Positions 53,318 to 63,449 of a DNA stretch of 64,000 nucleotides are shown here, in pieces (within the stretch, counting starts at the first letter, position 1; each line of letters opens with the position of its first letter). A model generated the notes under the pieces. That model did not search any database, was not told the origin of the DNA, and worked only from the letters and a program-made list of their open reading frames with translations. The stretch is from the NCBI GenBank assembly GCA_037178625.1, contig CM074143.1, positions 124,001 to 188,000 of the forward strand, given 5' to 3'. Made by a program: the position numbers and the translations under genes. The stretch is from Skeletonema tropicum (lineage: Eukaryota > Bacillariophyta > Thalassiosirophyceae > Thalassiosirales > Thalassiosiraceae).

Positions 53318-55256
53318 TTTGAGCTTGCTGCCTATTAAAAATATCTAATGCATGCAAGTTCTCAATCAATACTGGTTCAGCTTGTACAAGCTTTGGAGAC
53401 ACAGGATATCCTGTCTCAAATTCCTTCTGTGAAGCACTACGCTGCACTAATGCTAGCACCAAGAGGAAAGCAATCATATGCGAGCAAAAGAGTGATCCAT
53501 CTTCGCAACTGCATGTTGACAGTGGGGATGATAGAAAGTCCCCGTCCTTCTTATCTTCAAAGACGGCATGGATGGTATGGATGACAGGTCGGACAGAACT
53601 CAGAGCTTCGCAGCGCAATAGCAGGCAAGATGAATTGTCTATTTTGGATGTCACATTGCAACATTGGATAGAGCGTGGATTGATGTTTCCTCCTTTCAAG
53701 AGTAGTATTGCTCGTGATCTCATTCCTGGAAGGGCTCCATCCAACTTCTCTTCCATGTAGCTGTCACTTACATCTCTAACGAGTTTTGCAATTGTGTAGT
53801 AGTCTTTGTCCCAAGAGTCAAACTTATTGTTAGCAATTCGTGCCTCTAACGCCTCAAATCCGTTGTACTTTCCCATTAGAAACTTGATACTAGGAGGAAG
53901 CACAGGTTTGTTGTTAGCTAATGCCCACCGTACATTCCGCTCGATAATTGATCTCGACTCCTTCTGAAGTGTTTTAATCCCTCTTGACTGCAGCCAAAGT
54001 ATTAGACACAATCGCGGTTGTGCTTCAAGTGGAACCTTTTCAAAGTCAAGGCGGGCAAATGTTGGAAGCGGCTCACTTGTTGCAACAGTTGCATTATCAG
54101 CAGCAGAATAACAGGGGCCACGCTCCTCATCAACTGGCTTCCCAGTCAATGGTACGACATTGCGTACATGGTAAACATCATCGTATTGATGCGGGGTGAT
54201 GGCAGCATCTCTGTCGAAGGCGATTTGAAGATATGATTCTAAATCGTCAACACCTTCTGGCAATGGAGTCAATGGTACAACCGACACATTCCCGGTACTC
54301 TGACATTTCTGAAATACCGGTGCATGCAAGAGGTAACGGCGTGCTGCTTCGTAATCTGCCGCATAATTGTCGGGTGCATTCTTATTTGTAGCCCCCAATG
54401 TCTTCACCCACTCCTCGCGGTCACTTGCTGCGGCTAGTTTATCAATCAATCCACCATCTTTCAGAACAGTCTTCTTTCCAACTAAGCGGATGTTTGGATG
54501 GTAATCATTACCTAGGAGCAGAGCGATGTCAACAATATTGTTGGGATGTTGTGCCAATTTAGACGATGTTTCTCGCTCAATGAATTCTTTCTTTTCGTAG
54601 ATGCGTGAAAATAACTTTCCTGATTCTGTTTTCCATTTAGATAGAACCATCTCGCTGTTCAGGATAATCAGGTCGCCATCCTCTGTCGCAATTGCGTCAA
54701 CAACACCGTCCATCTCCAGCTTCCTCATCTGTTGGTCTGCCTCAAATAAAGAGCCAACCATCCAGATGCCTTTACTTGCCATCCAAGAAATAACTGCTGC
54801 ATGATCGGCTGCGGTAGGATGCGCCTTTTTCATTCTACTTGCAATTGCTTGTTCCACCTCTTCTTCTTCAAAGTTAAGGGGTGCAGCATCATCTTGCAGT
54901 TGCAACACATCACACAAAAACTTATCATACTCTTCCCCACCTTTGTTGCGATCACCTTGCCTACGCAACTTCTCTCTATTCTTTATTGGCGGCGCTTTCC
55001 CGTCAAATACGTAGCAGGGTATTACTCCTGCATCAATCACCAGGTCGTGAAACTCTTGCACGTAGTCTAATATATCCGGAGATGCATAAGTTGGTTCGTT
55101 TGTTGAAGTCAGTTTCGTCAGCTCCTTGCCGTTTACCTTGTTCAATATGATTGCAGCATCGAAGGCAACTCTTTTCCCTTTCAAAATAGATAATGCTTGG
55201 TGTGGTTTGCTGCTAAAGCCACCCAAAGCATGCACCCAGAGGTGACGGACTGTCAT
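53205..55256 (-). CDS. XPG/FEN1-like nuclease with SWIM-type zinc motif
   Basis: A 683-residue protein inside the transposon. The N-terminal region matches the structure-specific nuclease fold of the XPG/FEN1/EXO1 group: LKGKRVAFDAAIILNK (first Asp), VIPCYVFDGKAPP (second Asp), GSLFEADQQMRKLEMDG, DAIATEDGDLIILNSE (paired acids) and LLLGNDYHPNI (start of the helix-hairpin-helix). The usual metal-binding acids all appear present. Near the C-terminus, STCSCEDGSLFCSHMIAFLL fits the SWIM pattern C-x-C-xn-C-x-H. The last 40 residues overlap the transposase on the other strand and may not be original. The role in transposition is unknown; processing of DNA ends or flaps is a plausible inference. The frame is open and undamaged. 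Confidence 0.75.
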   Translation of the reverse strand: MTVRHLWVHALGGFSSKPHQALSILKGKRVAFDAAIILNKVNGKELTKLTSTNEPTYASPDILDYVQEFHDLVIDAGVIPCYVFDGKAPPIKNREKLRRQGDRNKGGEEYDKFLCDVLQLQDDAAPLNFEEEEVEQAIASRMKKAHPTAADHAAVISWMASKGIWMVGSLFEADQQMRKLEMDGVVDAIATEDGDLIILNSEMVLSKWKTESGKLFSRIYEKKEFIERETSSKLAQHPNNIVDIALLLGNDYHPNIRLVGKKTVLKDGGLIDKLAAASDREEWVKTLGATNKNAPDNYAADYEAARRYLLHAPVFQKCQSTGNVSVVPLTPLPEGVDDLESYLQIAFDRDAAITPHQYDDVYHVRNVVPLTGKPVDEERGPCYSAADNATVATSEPLPTFARLDFEKVPLEAQPRLCLILWLQSRGIKTLQKESRSIIERNVRWALANNKPVLPPSIKFLMGKYNGFEALEARIANNKFDSWDKDYYTIAKLVRDVSDSYMEEKLDGALPGMRSRAILLLKGGNINPRSIQCCNVTSKIDNSSCLLLRCEALSSVRPVIHTIHAVFEDKKDGDFLSSPLSTCSCEDGSLFCSHMIAFLLVLALVQRSASQKEFETGYPVSPKLVQAEPVLIENLHALDIFNRQQAQTKRFLMHGPQTMAYVQIQVPQLWTKSNIGLHHSPSWS

Positions 55257-55523
55257 CGGCGTGGAATAAATTAATTATCACGCACCGTCAGCTTTATGAC
55301 GATACGTAAATAAAACCGCTGCAAACGTAAGAAATCGGCGGCCACCGTTGAATTCTACGGAAAATTCTGTAGGGGACAGTATGTTATCAAGTTATTATGC
55401 GTTGTGTGTGCCCTATGGTATGGTTGGTAGTATGATACTACGGGAGGGCGGATCTTTTGTGGCTACGGTGGTGGAGAGCAAAAAGTTGAGATCGTCGGAA
55501 CCAAAAAAAAACGGGGGACAGGC

Positions 55524-56301
55524 TTTACGTGTAGGGATTCTCACGGTTCATGTAGCTGACCAATGATGTCTTGGAACGCGTGTTCGCAGCTGGGGGCCCA
55601 GTTGAAGTTGAAGGTGAAGTTGATTGTCCAGTTGAAGTTGAGCGTGAAGTTGAAGTTGCAGATGAGATCCTGGTGCGTGACCTAGTTACAATGCCACACC
55701 ATTTCAATCACAACAGGCTCTACACCAGTTGAAGTTGAGCGTGAAGTTGAAGTTGCAGATGAGATCCTGGTGCGTGACCTAGTTAGAATGCCACACCATT
55801 TCCCGAATTCTTCGCAAAGGCAGCCCAATATTCGCGAAGTGGGAAGGGACCCACGCACGAAGCGCTCAAATCGAAATCTATCTGTCGAATCGCATGTTAT
55901 GGGTGAAATGGCGGGAAATCCTTAAGTCGGAAACAGCAGCGTTTTAGTGTGCAGTCGACTGTGTTTGACGGAATGCAATCATTAGTGACGATGTTTAGAG
56001 TCCTGCAGCTGCAGTCCTTCCGTGCCTGCAGTAAACTTGTCCTCTTTGCGCTTGTGCAGACCATGAGGGAGGTACTCTTGACCTCCGTATGCTATTCTGC
56101 GCATCGAGAGCCTCTTGATCGATGAGACCATTCTGTATGGTACGTATCTCTTTGCTCATTCGTCCAGATATGTGTAAGTGGCCCTTTCTTTTTCTTGTTC
56201 GAATCGCCTAACCCCCCCCCCCTGTGAATTACGCCTATGGCGTCGAAAGACCGGCGCGTGCGGGGAGGGACCCGCGAGCGCCTAAAAAAAAAATCTGGGA
56301 A
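55524..56301. other. Spacer with a pair of about 77-base direct repeats
   Basis: CCAGTTGAAGTTGAGCGTGA ... ATGCCACACCATTTC occurs at 55628-55703 and 55725-55801 with one or two differences. Shorter GTTGAAGTTGAAGGTGAAG units precede it. In one plus frame it reads PVEVEREVEVADEILVRDLV, and the reading stays open across the first copy, so it may derive from a coding exon. No gene start is seen. A run of C near 56211-56222 precedes the next element. Confidence 0.6.
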
Positions 56302-56947
56302 CTACAGGGAAACTCCGCGAACTATACCCCCCCCCCTGGGTATAAAATTTTTGGCTAGCCTGCTCTAGGTGGGTATAACTTGAGTTTTCACCCCTGAGTC
56401 CCCGCCCCCTCCGCAACCACCACCTTCATGATGTTGTGCGTTGATAGATGCGGAGCTGGATCCAATTCTGCAGTTGGATCTTGTTTAAAATCGGGAAAGC
56501 GTCCGTTGAATTGTCCACCCTCCAATGCCAATGCTTTTGAACCACCTCCTCCAATGCGTTTCGACTGCCTGTGGGTTGAATTGGCAGGACAGCCCACAGC
56601 CCTTTCGTTACATACATGTGCAAGAAGGAGAAGACGTATTACAAGATTGTCAAGAAGCATAGTCAAGAGAAATGTATCAAGTGCTTGACCAAAAATAGAA
56701 ATAAAAAATGCACCACCAAAATGTGCAAGCCATGCTGTGCAGAGCACGGTGCTTCTATCTGTTCTGCACACAAAAAGAAGTAGATGTAAAGACGAAATTA
56801 ACGTTTATTTGTCCCCCTATTGGTCGCCTTACTAAGTCACCTACTGGTTGAAACCGGAGGAGGTGGATAAATACTTTGGCTAGGCTGTAATTTCGAGGGT
56901 GGGTGTAAGCCGAGTAGGTGGGTATAGTTCGCGGAGTTTCCCTGTAG
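56302..56947. mobile_element. 646-base transposon with perfect 26-base terminal inverted repeats
   Basis: CTACAGGGAAACTCCGCGAA plus CTATAC (56302-56327) is the exact reverse complement of 56922-56947. Related pieces are at 17205-17320 (one end) and 22790-22985 (interior and other end, inverted). The only coding potential is a short Cys/Lys-rich ORF. This looks like a MITE or a much reduced DNA transposon. No clear target duplication; flanks GGGAA / CGAACGG. Confidence 0.85.
56616..56783 (+). CDS. 55-residue Cys/Lys-rich small protein in transposon
   Basis: ATG at 56616, TAG at 56781-56783. The product begins MCKKEKTYYKIVKKHSQEK and then carries a cysteine array: CIKCLTKNRNKKC, TTKMCKPCCAEHGASIC and SAHKKK, i.e. 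C-x2-C-x8-C-x4-C-x2-CC-x6-C-x2-H. This spacing is typical of small zinc-binding clusters found near the ends of some eukaryotic transposon proteins, but I cannot name the family. An in-frame TGA at 56577 limits upstream extension, so it is either a complete micro-ORF or the last exon of a lost larger gene. It lies wholly within the 26-base-TIR element. Confidence 0.5.
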   Translation: MCKKEKTYYKIVKKHSQEKCIKCLTKNRNKKCTTKMCKPCCAEHGASICSAHKKK

Positions 56948-57932
56948 CGAACGGAACGGCTTATTAATAAATCGCAAATGAATTTTAAATTTATCTAGCG
57001 TGTTAAGTTTTTGTTACATTTCGTTACCCGGAAAGGTCGAATCGTTACAAATGTTACAGTCGTTTCGCGTCGCACAGTCAAACTACAATCAATTCGATTG
57101 ATCGAATAAGGCAATGGTGCCTGGTTGAGCAATGAAACGGCTAGCAATGCGAAAGAAAAGAAATAGATTTTAATAGCAACATAGAGTATTGGAGTGGACG
57201 AATCTGCCGCCGACCCCATCGCCTGCCTTTCGCAGGCATGGGGTCGGCGCTCGAAAATCGATGATGCCTGACTTCATGCGGTTACCGCCTCTCTTTCAGC
57301 TGGCGTGCAGGCGCCTAAACTGCTATTATCTCTTGTCTCTTCTAGCACATTTAGGGCACTCTCGTTCGTCTTCGTCGTCTTCCAACTCCGAGGACGAGTA
57401 GGAGCGCTTGCTACCTTGTTTCGCTTTGTGTCCTGTCCATTCCGTCTCTCTCGTTTCCTCTTCTGGGGAGAAGGCATGGTGAATAGTGAGCATCTTGACA
57501 GAGAAGTGGGCCGTCTGGAGAGCAAAAAATTTAAAAATCGATATTTTATGTCGAATCAAAATCCGTAAAAAATCCGCAAATCGATCTGAGAGCGAATCGT
57601 CGACTTTCTGCCATTGAGCGCACACAGATCATTCAATAAGTGGTCTACCAATTATATTATGTATATCTACTTGATCGCAAGATCGTGTACTACAATATTG
57701 CCGCTTTGAAGCACTCAAATCGGGCCAGAATTGATGTCAGACAGCATTATTCCGAGAACTCATCATTTGCCGAGAACTAGTTTTTAACTCGTACTTCTCA
57801 GGAGTCAATAAGTCTTGCCACAGCAAGAAGCAACCTGTCTTCGGCATCTGAAAACAGTTACAGGACGAGTCGCTCAACGTTTTCGTCTCCATCTCATTAC
57901 CACTCGAGGAGTCGGATCCAGATAGATTCGCG
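56948..57932. other. Intergenic stretch with strong hairpin
   Basis: Apart from the hairpin at 57208-57249, only short competing ORFs are present. A minus-strand reading from 57478 (MPSPQKRKRERRNGQDTKRN, then a possible GTAGCA donor) could be the start of a gene, but no continuation was found. Confidence 0.4.
57208..57249. repeat. 42-base hairpin
   Basis: CCGCCGACCCCAT and GCCTGC on one side pair with GCAGGC and ATGGGGTCGGCG on the other, around a TTTC-containing loop, with one unpaired base (C at about 57220). It is GC-rich within AT-rich surroundings. It could be a structured RNA element, a recombination remnant or transposon-derived. Confidence 0.8.
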
Positions 57933-59278
57933 ATGCGGTACACTCGGGAAGAGGTAAATGCTCTACATTTGATATTCAAATACACATTTAAAGAAATTGA
58001 CGTTCACCACAATGAGGACAATGGCAGCCCACTATTCATCTATCCCAATCAAATCTTCAACATAATAGACAAGCTGGGTAGAAATGACGAAGAGCGAACG
58101 AGGATGAAAAAAGCTCTGACGGAATTCCAACAGCACCAACAACTACACCGTCGCGATCCCTCATCCTCGACAGCTGCATGCGGCGTCAGAGTAGCGTCCG
58201 AGACATCCACGATAGCGTCACTTCAATCCACCATTAACGAGCCAAATGCGGTGCAGATTGTAGCGGACGTTCCAATGGGGTGTATTACATTCGATTCCTT
58301 TGTGAACATCATCAACCAAGGTCGGCAGAATCCAACAAAAGACAACGATGACGATGACTCCCGCTTTCACTTCCTTTGCATCGTCAACCAGTATCAGAAT
58401 CGATGCGACTCGGAAGGGAAGTATCTTTTAGCCAAAGACTTTATGGATCAAATTTCTTCCTTACAGAAGGAAGAGGAGAATAGAGTTTTGGGGAAGGTAA
58501 AGGATAGATTGATGGAAGAACGAGTCAAGATTTTGACAGCACATGAGCATCAGCTCGATGAGTTCACTCAAAGTGAGTAGTTTGGTAGCATCCATACTTT
58601 GTTCTTCGTTCTCGGTCTCGGATGTCACTCACACTTTTCTCTGGGAAGGCTGGGACGAATATATGTCAGGATTCGAACAGAAATCCGAACAATACATGGA
58701 TGAAATGCGGCAAACTCACGAACAACAGCTCGTCTCTCTACGCAAAAATCTCACCGATGAGATAGAAAACAAGCCGAAGAAATGGTCAAAAGATTTGATT
58801 GACTGCCGGAGGTCACTCGAAAATGTTGCCAAACAAGCTAGCTCGGGCCAAACGCAGCTTTACCGCGAGGCACAGCAGATTAAGCAGGTAGCTGACGCCT
58901 TGCACGAATATGAGAAAGATGATATGAACTCAAAATTCAATAGTTTACTATGTGCAAAGGTGAGAAATCTGGAGAAGAAGCAGCAAGCTGAGATGGCTGC
59001 GCTGGCAAAGAAGATTGACACTAAGCGGAGGGAGGTGACCAAGAAGCGAGAAGTAGATACATTGAGACTTCAGCAAAGGAACAGAAACATTGTAAAGATG
59101 CTCGACGCCAAGAACGTAAGTCCGTTCTCTGAATTCTTCTTATTTAGATCGATGCGCTCAACTTTAAATTATTACTTCTTCTCTCTTTCACCATTGCATC
59201 CTGTACAAGAAATTGGAGTGCTCAAGAGTTGCCTCAGATATTCAATTACGCATCAAGCGCGTGCTGAAGCAACGCTAG
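57933..59278 (+). CDS. EF-hand-like, coiled-coil protein (three exons)
   Basis: Model: join(57933..58572, 58649..59115, 59210..59278), 391 residues. Donors CAAA/GTGAGT and AGAAC/GTAAGT with acceptors GGGAAG and TACAAG keep frame in phase 1 and phase 0. The N-terminus (RYTREEVNALHLIFKYTFKE ... YPNQIFNIIDKLGRNDEE) resembles a pair of EF-hand helices with poor calcium loops. After an acidic/Ser-rich linker the C-terminal 200 residues form a long coiled coil (DEMRQTHEQQLVSLRKNLTD, KKIDTKRREVTKKREVDTLR) ending SDIQLRIKRVLKQR. The architecture resembles cytoskeletal or centrosome/cilium-associated proteins, but I cannot name it. Confidence 0.75.
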
Positions 59279-59538
59279 AATGAAGGCAAAATGCTGATGT
59301 GCCACTCATCTATAGAGAGAAAGACAAGCAGTAGTCAATCAACAAATCATCATTATGCAATAAAATATATCTTGCAAAGGTTCCAAGAAGTTTACGTTTG
59401 TCTTCGTCCAGCTTGAAATACTCAAGACTATCCACCTCTTCTATTAAGTAGTGCTTGTTTCATCGATACCACCTCCTCCCTCATTAAGTGTAGTACTCAC
59501 TCACCCTCCAATCCAGCCCTTAATCCCACATTTTCTAA
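59279..59538. other. Convergent spacer
   Basis: A 260-base gap between convergent genes. No ORF or structured element is recognised; it should hold both polyadenylation regions. Confidence 0.4.
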
Positions 59539-59680
59539 TCAGATCTCCATCATTGCAGCACCTCCTGACTTTTTCTCACTATCACGTGAAAGCCGAATTA
59601 ACATCTCTGCGACATCGTTAGCCTCATCATTGTTGTCCACGGACATTACCGACATTCTATCACTTGACATTCTTGCTGAT

Positions 59681-59713
<33 letters not shown>

Positions 59714-61471
59714 CCTGACTGCGCAGAAGTAGAGGGCGTAGAATATTCATCATATGGCGCAAAGCTTAGCACTGTATCTCTCTGCATTAGACTACTATTA
59801 GTAGTGGATTCCGAGGGTCTAGCAGCATCAGCATCATCATCCTCTTTGTTAGGGAGGATCTCATCACCACGACCAGTAAATCTAATGGAACTATCTCTAC
59901 CCAACCCAGATTGCATTAGTTCGGAATTGGATTGCCGCACAAGCTCCACCAATTGGTTGGTGAAGGGATCTGTTGTTCCTCGTTCTCCGTTGGCGGTGAG
60001 TCGCAATATTTCACTTAGGGAGAGACGAGAGATATCAGTGACTTGACTGGACATGGTTTCACGCATGGGTGATCCGGAGGATGGGACTGCTGGTCTTGGT
60101 AGATTAGGGGGCATATTGGGGTGCGTCGTCGCCTGTTGTTGTTGCTGCTGCTGCGATTGAACTGGCACCATTCCATCAAACTGATCATAAACAGCAGCCA
60201 TATGTGCCGAAGAAACACCAGCAGGTGTAGAAACGATTGGTGGAAGAACTGGCATCGTATTATTATCCGATGAAACAATTCTGCCCCCTCCCTTGCTTCT
60301 ATTATGTTCTTTCCTCTTCTGCACTCCCAATCCCAATTGAGTTGCCACCGAATGTGGAGCCGGTCGTGCTGCCATTTCCGGTGTCATGTTATCCTCTGCC
60401 TTGTACAACTCATGCAACACCTTGACCGAATATTCGACGTATCCCTCACCCGATATTTCCCATTTACCATCGGGACTGATTGGTGGGGGTGGGAGCGTTG
60501 GTTGCATTCCCGTATCCTTGTTCTTGTAGGCGTCTTGGCGGATCTTGGTTTGACCCTCCCGGAGAGCCTGGCTGGTCTTTTCGGTGGCCTTTTTGTCCCC
60601 AATGTCGGTGTAAATGTTTGTTCGCTCATCGAGGTCTAGAAATCTACCTCCGAATTGTCGGACTGCCGCAACGATGCCCTGTGGAAAATAATGTTGATAG
60701 TTTATAGTGGGTATGTGCATTGATATTGCGAGAGTGAGTATATAATATGAATAAAGTTCACCTGCAGTCTGTTCAAACCACAATTCATTGTTCCGTAGGG
60801 AAAAGAGACTTACCCTGGATATTTTAATCTTGTCATTTCGTGGACACTTGGCGTATAATGTCTGAAGATCAAATATGATAGAGAGGGGGTGAGGGGGGAG
60901 ATAGAGACAGTTAGTCAAATTGATGGTTTGCTCAATGACACATCACAGGAGAAAGATGATAATTTTCACTGCACTTTGTTGTGCCTCATTCATCCACCGC
61001 ACGATATGTGGATAAAGATAGTGTAGAAGGACTGTGATAGCCAAGGAACGGCAATCATAAAATACACACCATGATGTGCACCTAATAAGACCAAATAATA
61101 TTATGACCGCTCTGGTAATCGTGAATCCATATACACTCATCGCAGGCAACAACCGGCCTAAATACATCATGATGAAATAAATGAACCAGAACCCCCCCCT
61201 TATTTAAACGACTCACCTTGTTGACAAACACCAGCGTACGATATTTGACATTCCCGGGATGACGCTGCACTCCCTGTCCACGACCATTCAGCACATCCCG
61301 CGCCGTGTAGGTTCGGATGATGTTGTCGTCGCAGGAGGTTGTGAAGTCGTCTGAGCTGGCAGCATCGGGACGGAGCATGATGGGTAACGTGGGCCGATTA
61401 TTATTAATTGCAGGAGGAATGTTGTTCGTGGAGGTGATGGATTGTTCCGCTGTTTGATAGGGTGTTACCAT
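59539..61471 (-). CDS. DUF6824-containing protein (three exons)
   Basis: Model on the minus strand: join(61471..61217, 60861..60814, 60678..59539), 480 residues. All junctions are phase 0 (AACAAG/GTGAGT, CTTCAG, TCCAGG/GTAAGT, TCCACAG). Together the three exons build the domain named DUF6824 in diatoms: DVLNGRGQGVQRHPGNVKYR, TLVFVNKTLYAKCPRNDKIK, ISRGIVAAVRQFGGRFLDLD, ERTNIYTDIGDKKATEKTSQ. The 16-residue middle exon (ACATTA...TCCAGG) is easy to miss. The rest is low-complexity with Gln runs from CTG/CAG repeats and Ser-rich parts; LSLSEILRLTANGE may be a short helix. Function unknown; such proteins are often guessed to be nuclear. An alternative upstream ATG lies at 61522. Confidence 0.85.
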
Positions 61472-61522
61472 TATTATTTTTTGTCGTGTAGTGTGGAGTG
61501 TGGGGAATAAGATCACGACCAT

Positions 61523-61991
61523 CGTGAGGCGCCGTTCAGAACGTGGTCTTGCTCATTGCTCAAGGTCTTGCTTCGATCGTACGTCTTTCCCGTGTACATA
61601 ATATTATCGTGGATATTATCGTCTTGCGTCGTCAGATTATTTTGGTACAAAATTGAAAAGGTGTTAGGAAATGACTGGACAGAGTACCCTTAGAAATAAA
61701 CGATGTGGTGTGTATCTCCCGCCCATACCATTGCGAGAAATTCCGTGGGGAACCGAACTGGACTGCTGACATACCTGATGACGTGTTGCGTGACGTGTTG
61801 TGGAGGTAATATGAATTCCTATGTGAATCGTAACCGGAGTAGCAAGTACCGCAGATAGATTTCTATCGATTTCTGAGTTTTTCGGTCCCGGATTGACATG
61901 AAAAGCAAGAACAAGACTAACGTTACGTGTTGGCTAACTTAGCCAGATAAGTTTCGGCCTTTTCAGATTATTCTAAAAAATCTTTTGTGTC
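61523..61991. promoter_or_regulatory. Divergent intergenic region
   Basis: Separates two divergent genes (minus-strand 61471 start, plus-strand 61992 start) and so should hold both promoters. I see no defined regulatory element. ACGTGTTGCGTGACGTGTTG (61780-61799) is a short direct repeat of possible interest. Confidence 0.4.
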
Positions 61992-63345
61992 ATGATACCT
62001 GCGAAAAAATCATTGATTGCCGCTGCACACATCATACAAGCAAGTAGGAGTAGATGCTTACCATCTGATAACAGATATATACAGCAACTACAAACATTAG
62101 CAATGAGTGAAGCAATCATCTCTCTCCTCTGCTCCCTCGGAGTACTCTTGGTCGCCTCACTAGGCTACAATTTCCTCCAACCAAACGGCGGCACAAGTAT
62201 CAAATTCCATCTCGTCTACTTTGTCTGTGCCATCTGCCTCGTTGCCTTTCTCCCCGCCAGCATTGCCAACCGTGTCTTTACTGCGCTTAGTGTGGCACTT
62301 GTTGGGGCGATGTATCCGGTGTATCGTGCTACGAAGGCGGTGTGTACTCCTGAGGAAGATGATGATAAGGAGTGGCTGCAGTATTGGGTAAGTTGGAATC
62401 CATCATCATGATGTTGTGTCCATCACATCATCTTCAAGTTGTATCTTTTATTCGCGCACTAACTCCTTGTCTTTTCATCACTTACACATCATCTCTACAC
62501 ATCATCTCATAACCACTCAGATGCTCGGTGGAGTGCTCTTTGTGATCACAACATGGGTCGACGACGTCATCAAAAAAGACTCAGTTGATACAATTTGGTT
62601 GGGCAGCCTTCTCTTCCTCTTCTATTGGCTCTACTTTCCACTCACATGTGGGGCACTCGTAATCTACGAAAAATTTACCGAGCCGTATGTAGGCCCGAAA
62701 TTGAGACCACTGCAACGAAAAATGAGCAACTTTTTCATTGCTCTGCAGCAGATGGCCTCCAATGTGTCTCATTTGTACCTTGTGTGGATCATTTTCATGT
62801 TTTTGCCCGCTGGATTGAAGCGTATTATTGCCATTGCCATTGGTACGGTTTATCCCACTATATGCTCTATCTCTGCAGTTGCAACGGAAGAGATTGAAGA
62901 TGATACCTATTGGCTAACGTATTGGTCGGTATATGGATGTCTCTTCCTCATCATGGACGTTACCGAAGACTTCATTGGGCGCATCCCAGGATTTTACACC
63001 CTCATCATCTTAACCACCATCTACTTGATGTTGCCAATGTTTCGTGGTGCAGACAAGGTATTCCGTAAGGTTCTAGTACCCCTTGCTGGACTACAAGAAC
63101 TGCTCATGTTGCGTGATGCCATCATGATCAAGAAACAATCGCTCAAAGATTTGGATCCAGAGAGAGCAGTTGTCCTTCAAAAATCGATTGCCAAATTCTT
63201 TGATGGGTCGAGTTCGGATTCTGATCCAAGTGTATTGAAGGGAGAGTTGATGCAGGGTTGGAGCAATATTAAATTGCGAAAAATCAAACTCCCTTTTGGA
63301 AAGGCAGAGGGGGATGAGCCAACTGAAAAGACAAATCTCGTGTAG
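61992..63345 (+). CDS. Membrane protein with two TB2/DP1/HVA22-type domains
   Basis: Model: join(61992..62387, 62521..63345), 406 residues. The donor TATTGG/GTAAGT and acceptor CCACTCAG join in phase 0. The TB2/DP1/HVA22 (REEP) family shapes endoplasmic reticulum tubules. Its signature (YPxYxxxKA...WLxYW) is seen twice: MYPVYRATKAVCTPEEDDDKE then WLQYW at the end of exon 1, and VYPTICSISAVATEEIEDDT then YWLTYWSVYGCLFLIMDVTE in exon 2. Each is followed by hydrophobic hairpins (LFLFYWLYFPLTCGALVIYE; YTLIILTTIYLMLP) and a conserved-looking FRGADKVF block. The C-terminus is charged. An alternative start at 62103 (MSEAIISLLCSL) is equally plausible. Tandem domains in one chain are unusual for this family as I know it. 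Confidence 0.8.
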
Positions 63346-63350
63346 TCTCG

Positions 63351-63387
63351 CCGTACTTGAAAAATTTCTGTTATATTATTATATAAC
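63351..63387. repeat. Interspersed short repeat, partial copy at gene 3' end
   Basis: CGTACTTGAAAAATTTCTGT followed by TATATTATTATATAAC, beginning a few bases after the stop codon at 63343-63345. It has the same half of the repeat as the copy at 10613-10637. Confidence 0.7.
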
Positions 63388-63449
63388 AATAATAACAATT
63401 TTGTGTTTGGAGTAACAAAGGTGGTACTTAGTATGTTACGTTCCTCTCT

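Larger units (their letters stand above)
51425..55523. mobile_element. 4.1-kb DNA transposon with about 240-base inverted ends
   Basis: Left end 51425-51664 (GCCTGTCCCCCG ... AAAGCTGACGGTGC) is repeated inverted at about 55280-55523 (GCACCGTCAGCTTT ... CGGGGGACAGGC) with scattered differences. Weaker matching continues outward (ATGAACC.TGAGAAT at about 51380 and its complement at about 55543), so the true termini may lie up to 50 bases further out. It contains two convergent genes: a transposase on the plus strand and an XPG-like nuclease on the minus strand. I could not define a target-site duplication. Confidence 0.8.

Noticed and set aside
57274..57625. Overlapping minus-strand ORFs near 57.3-57.6 kb
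   Set aside because: Two frames compete, neither with recognisable blocks; a possible start (MPSPQKRKRERRNGQ) has no convincing second exon.
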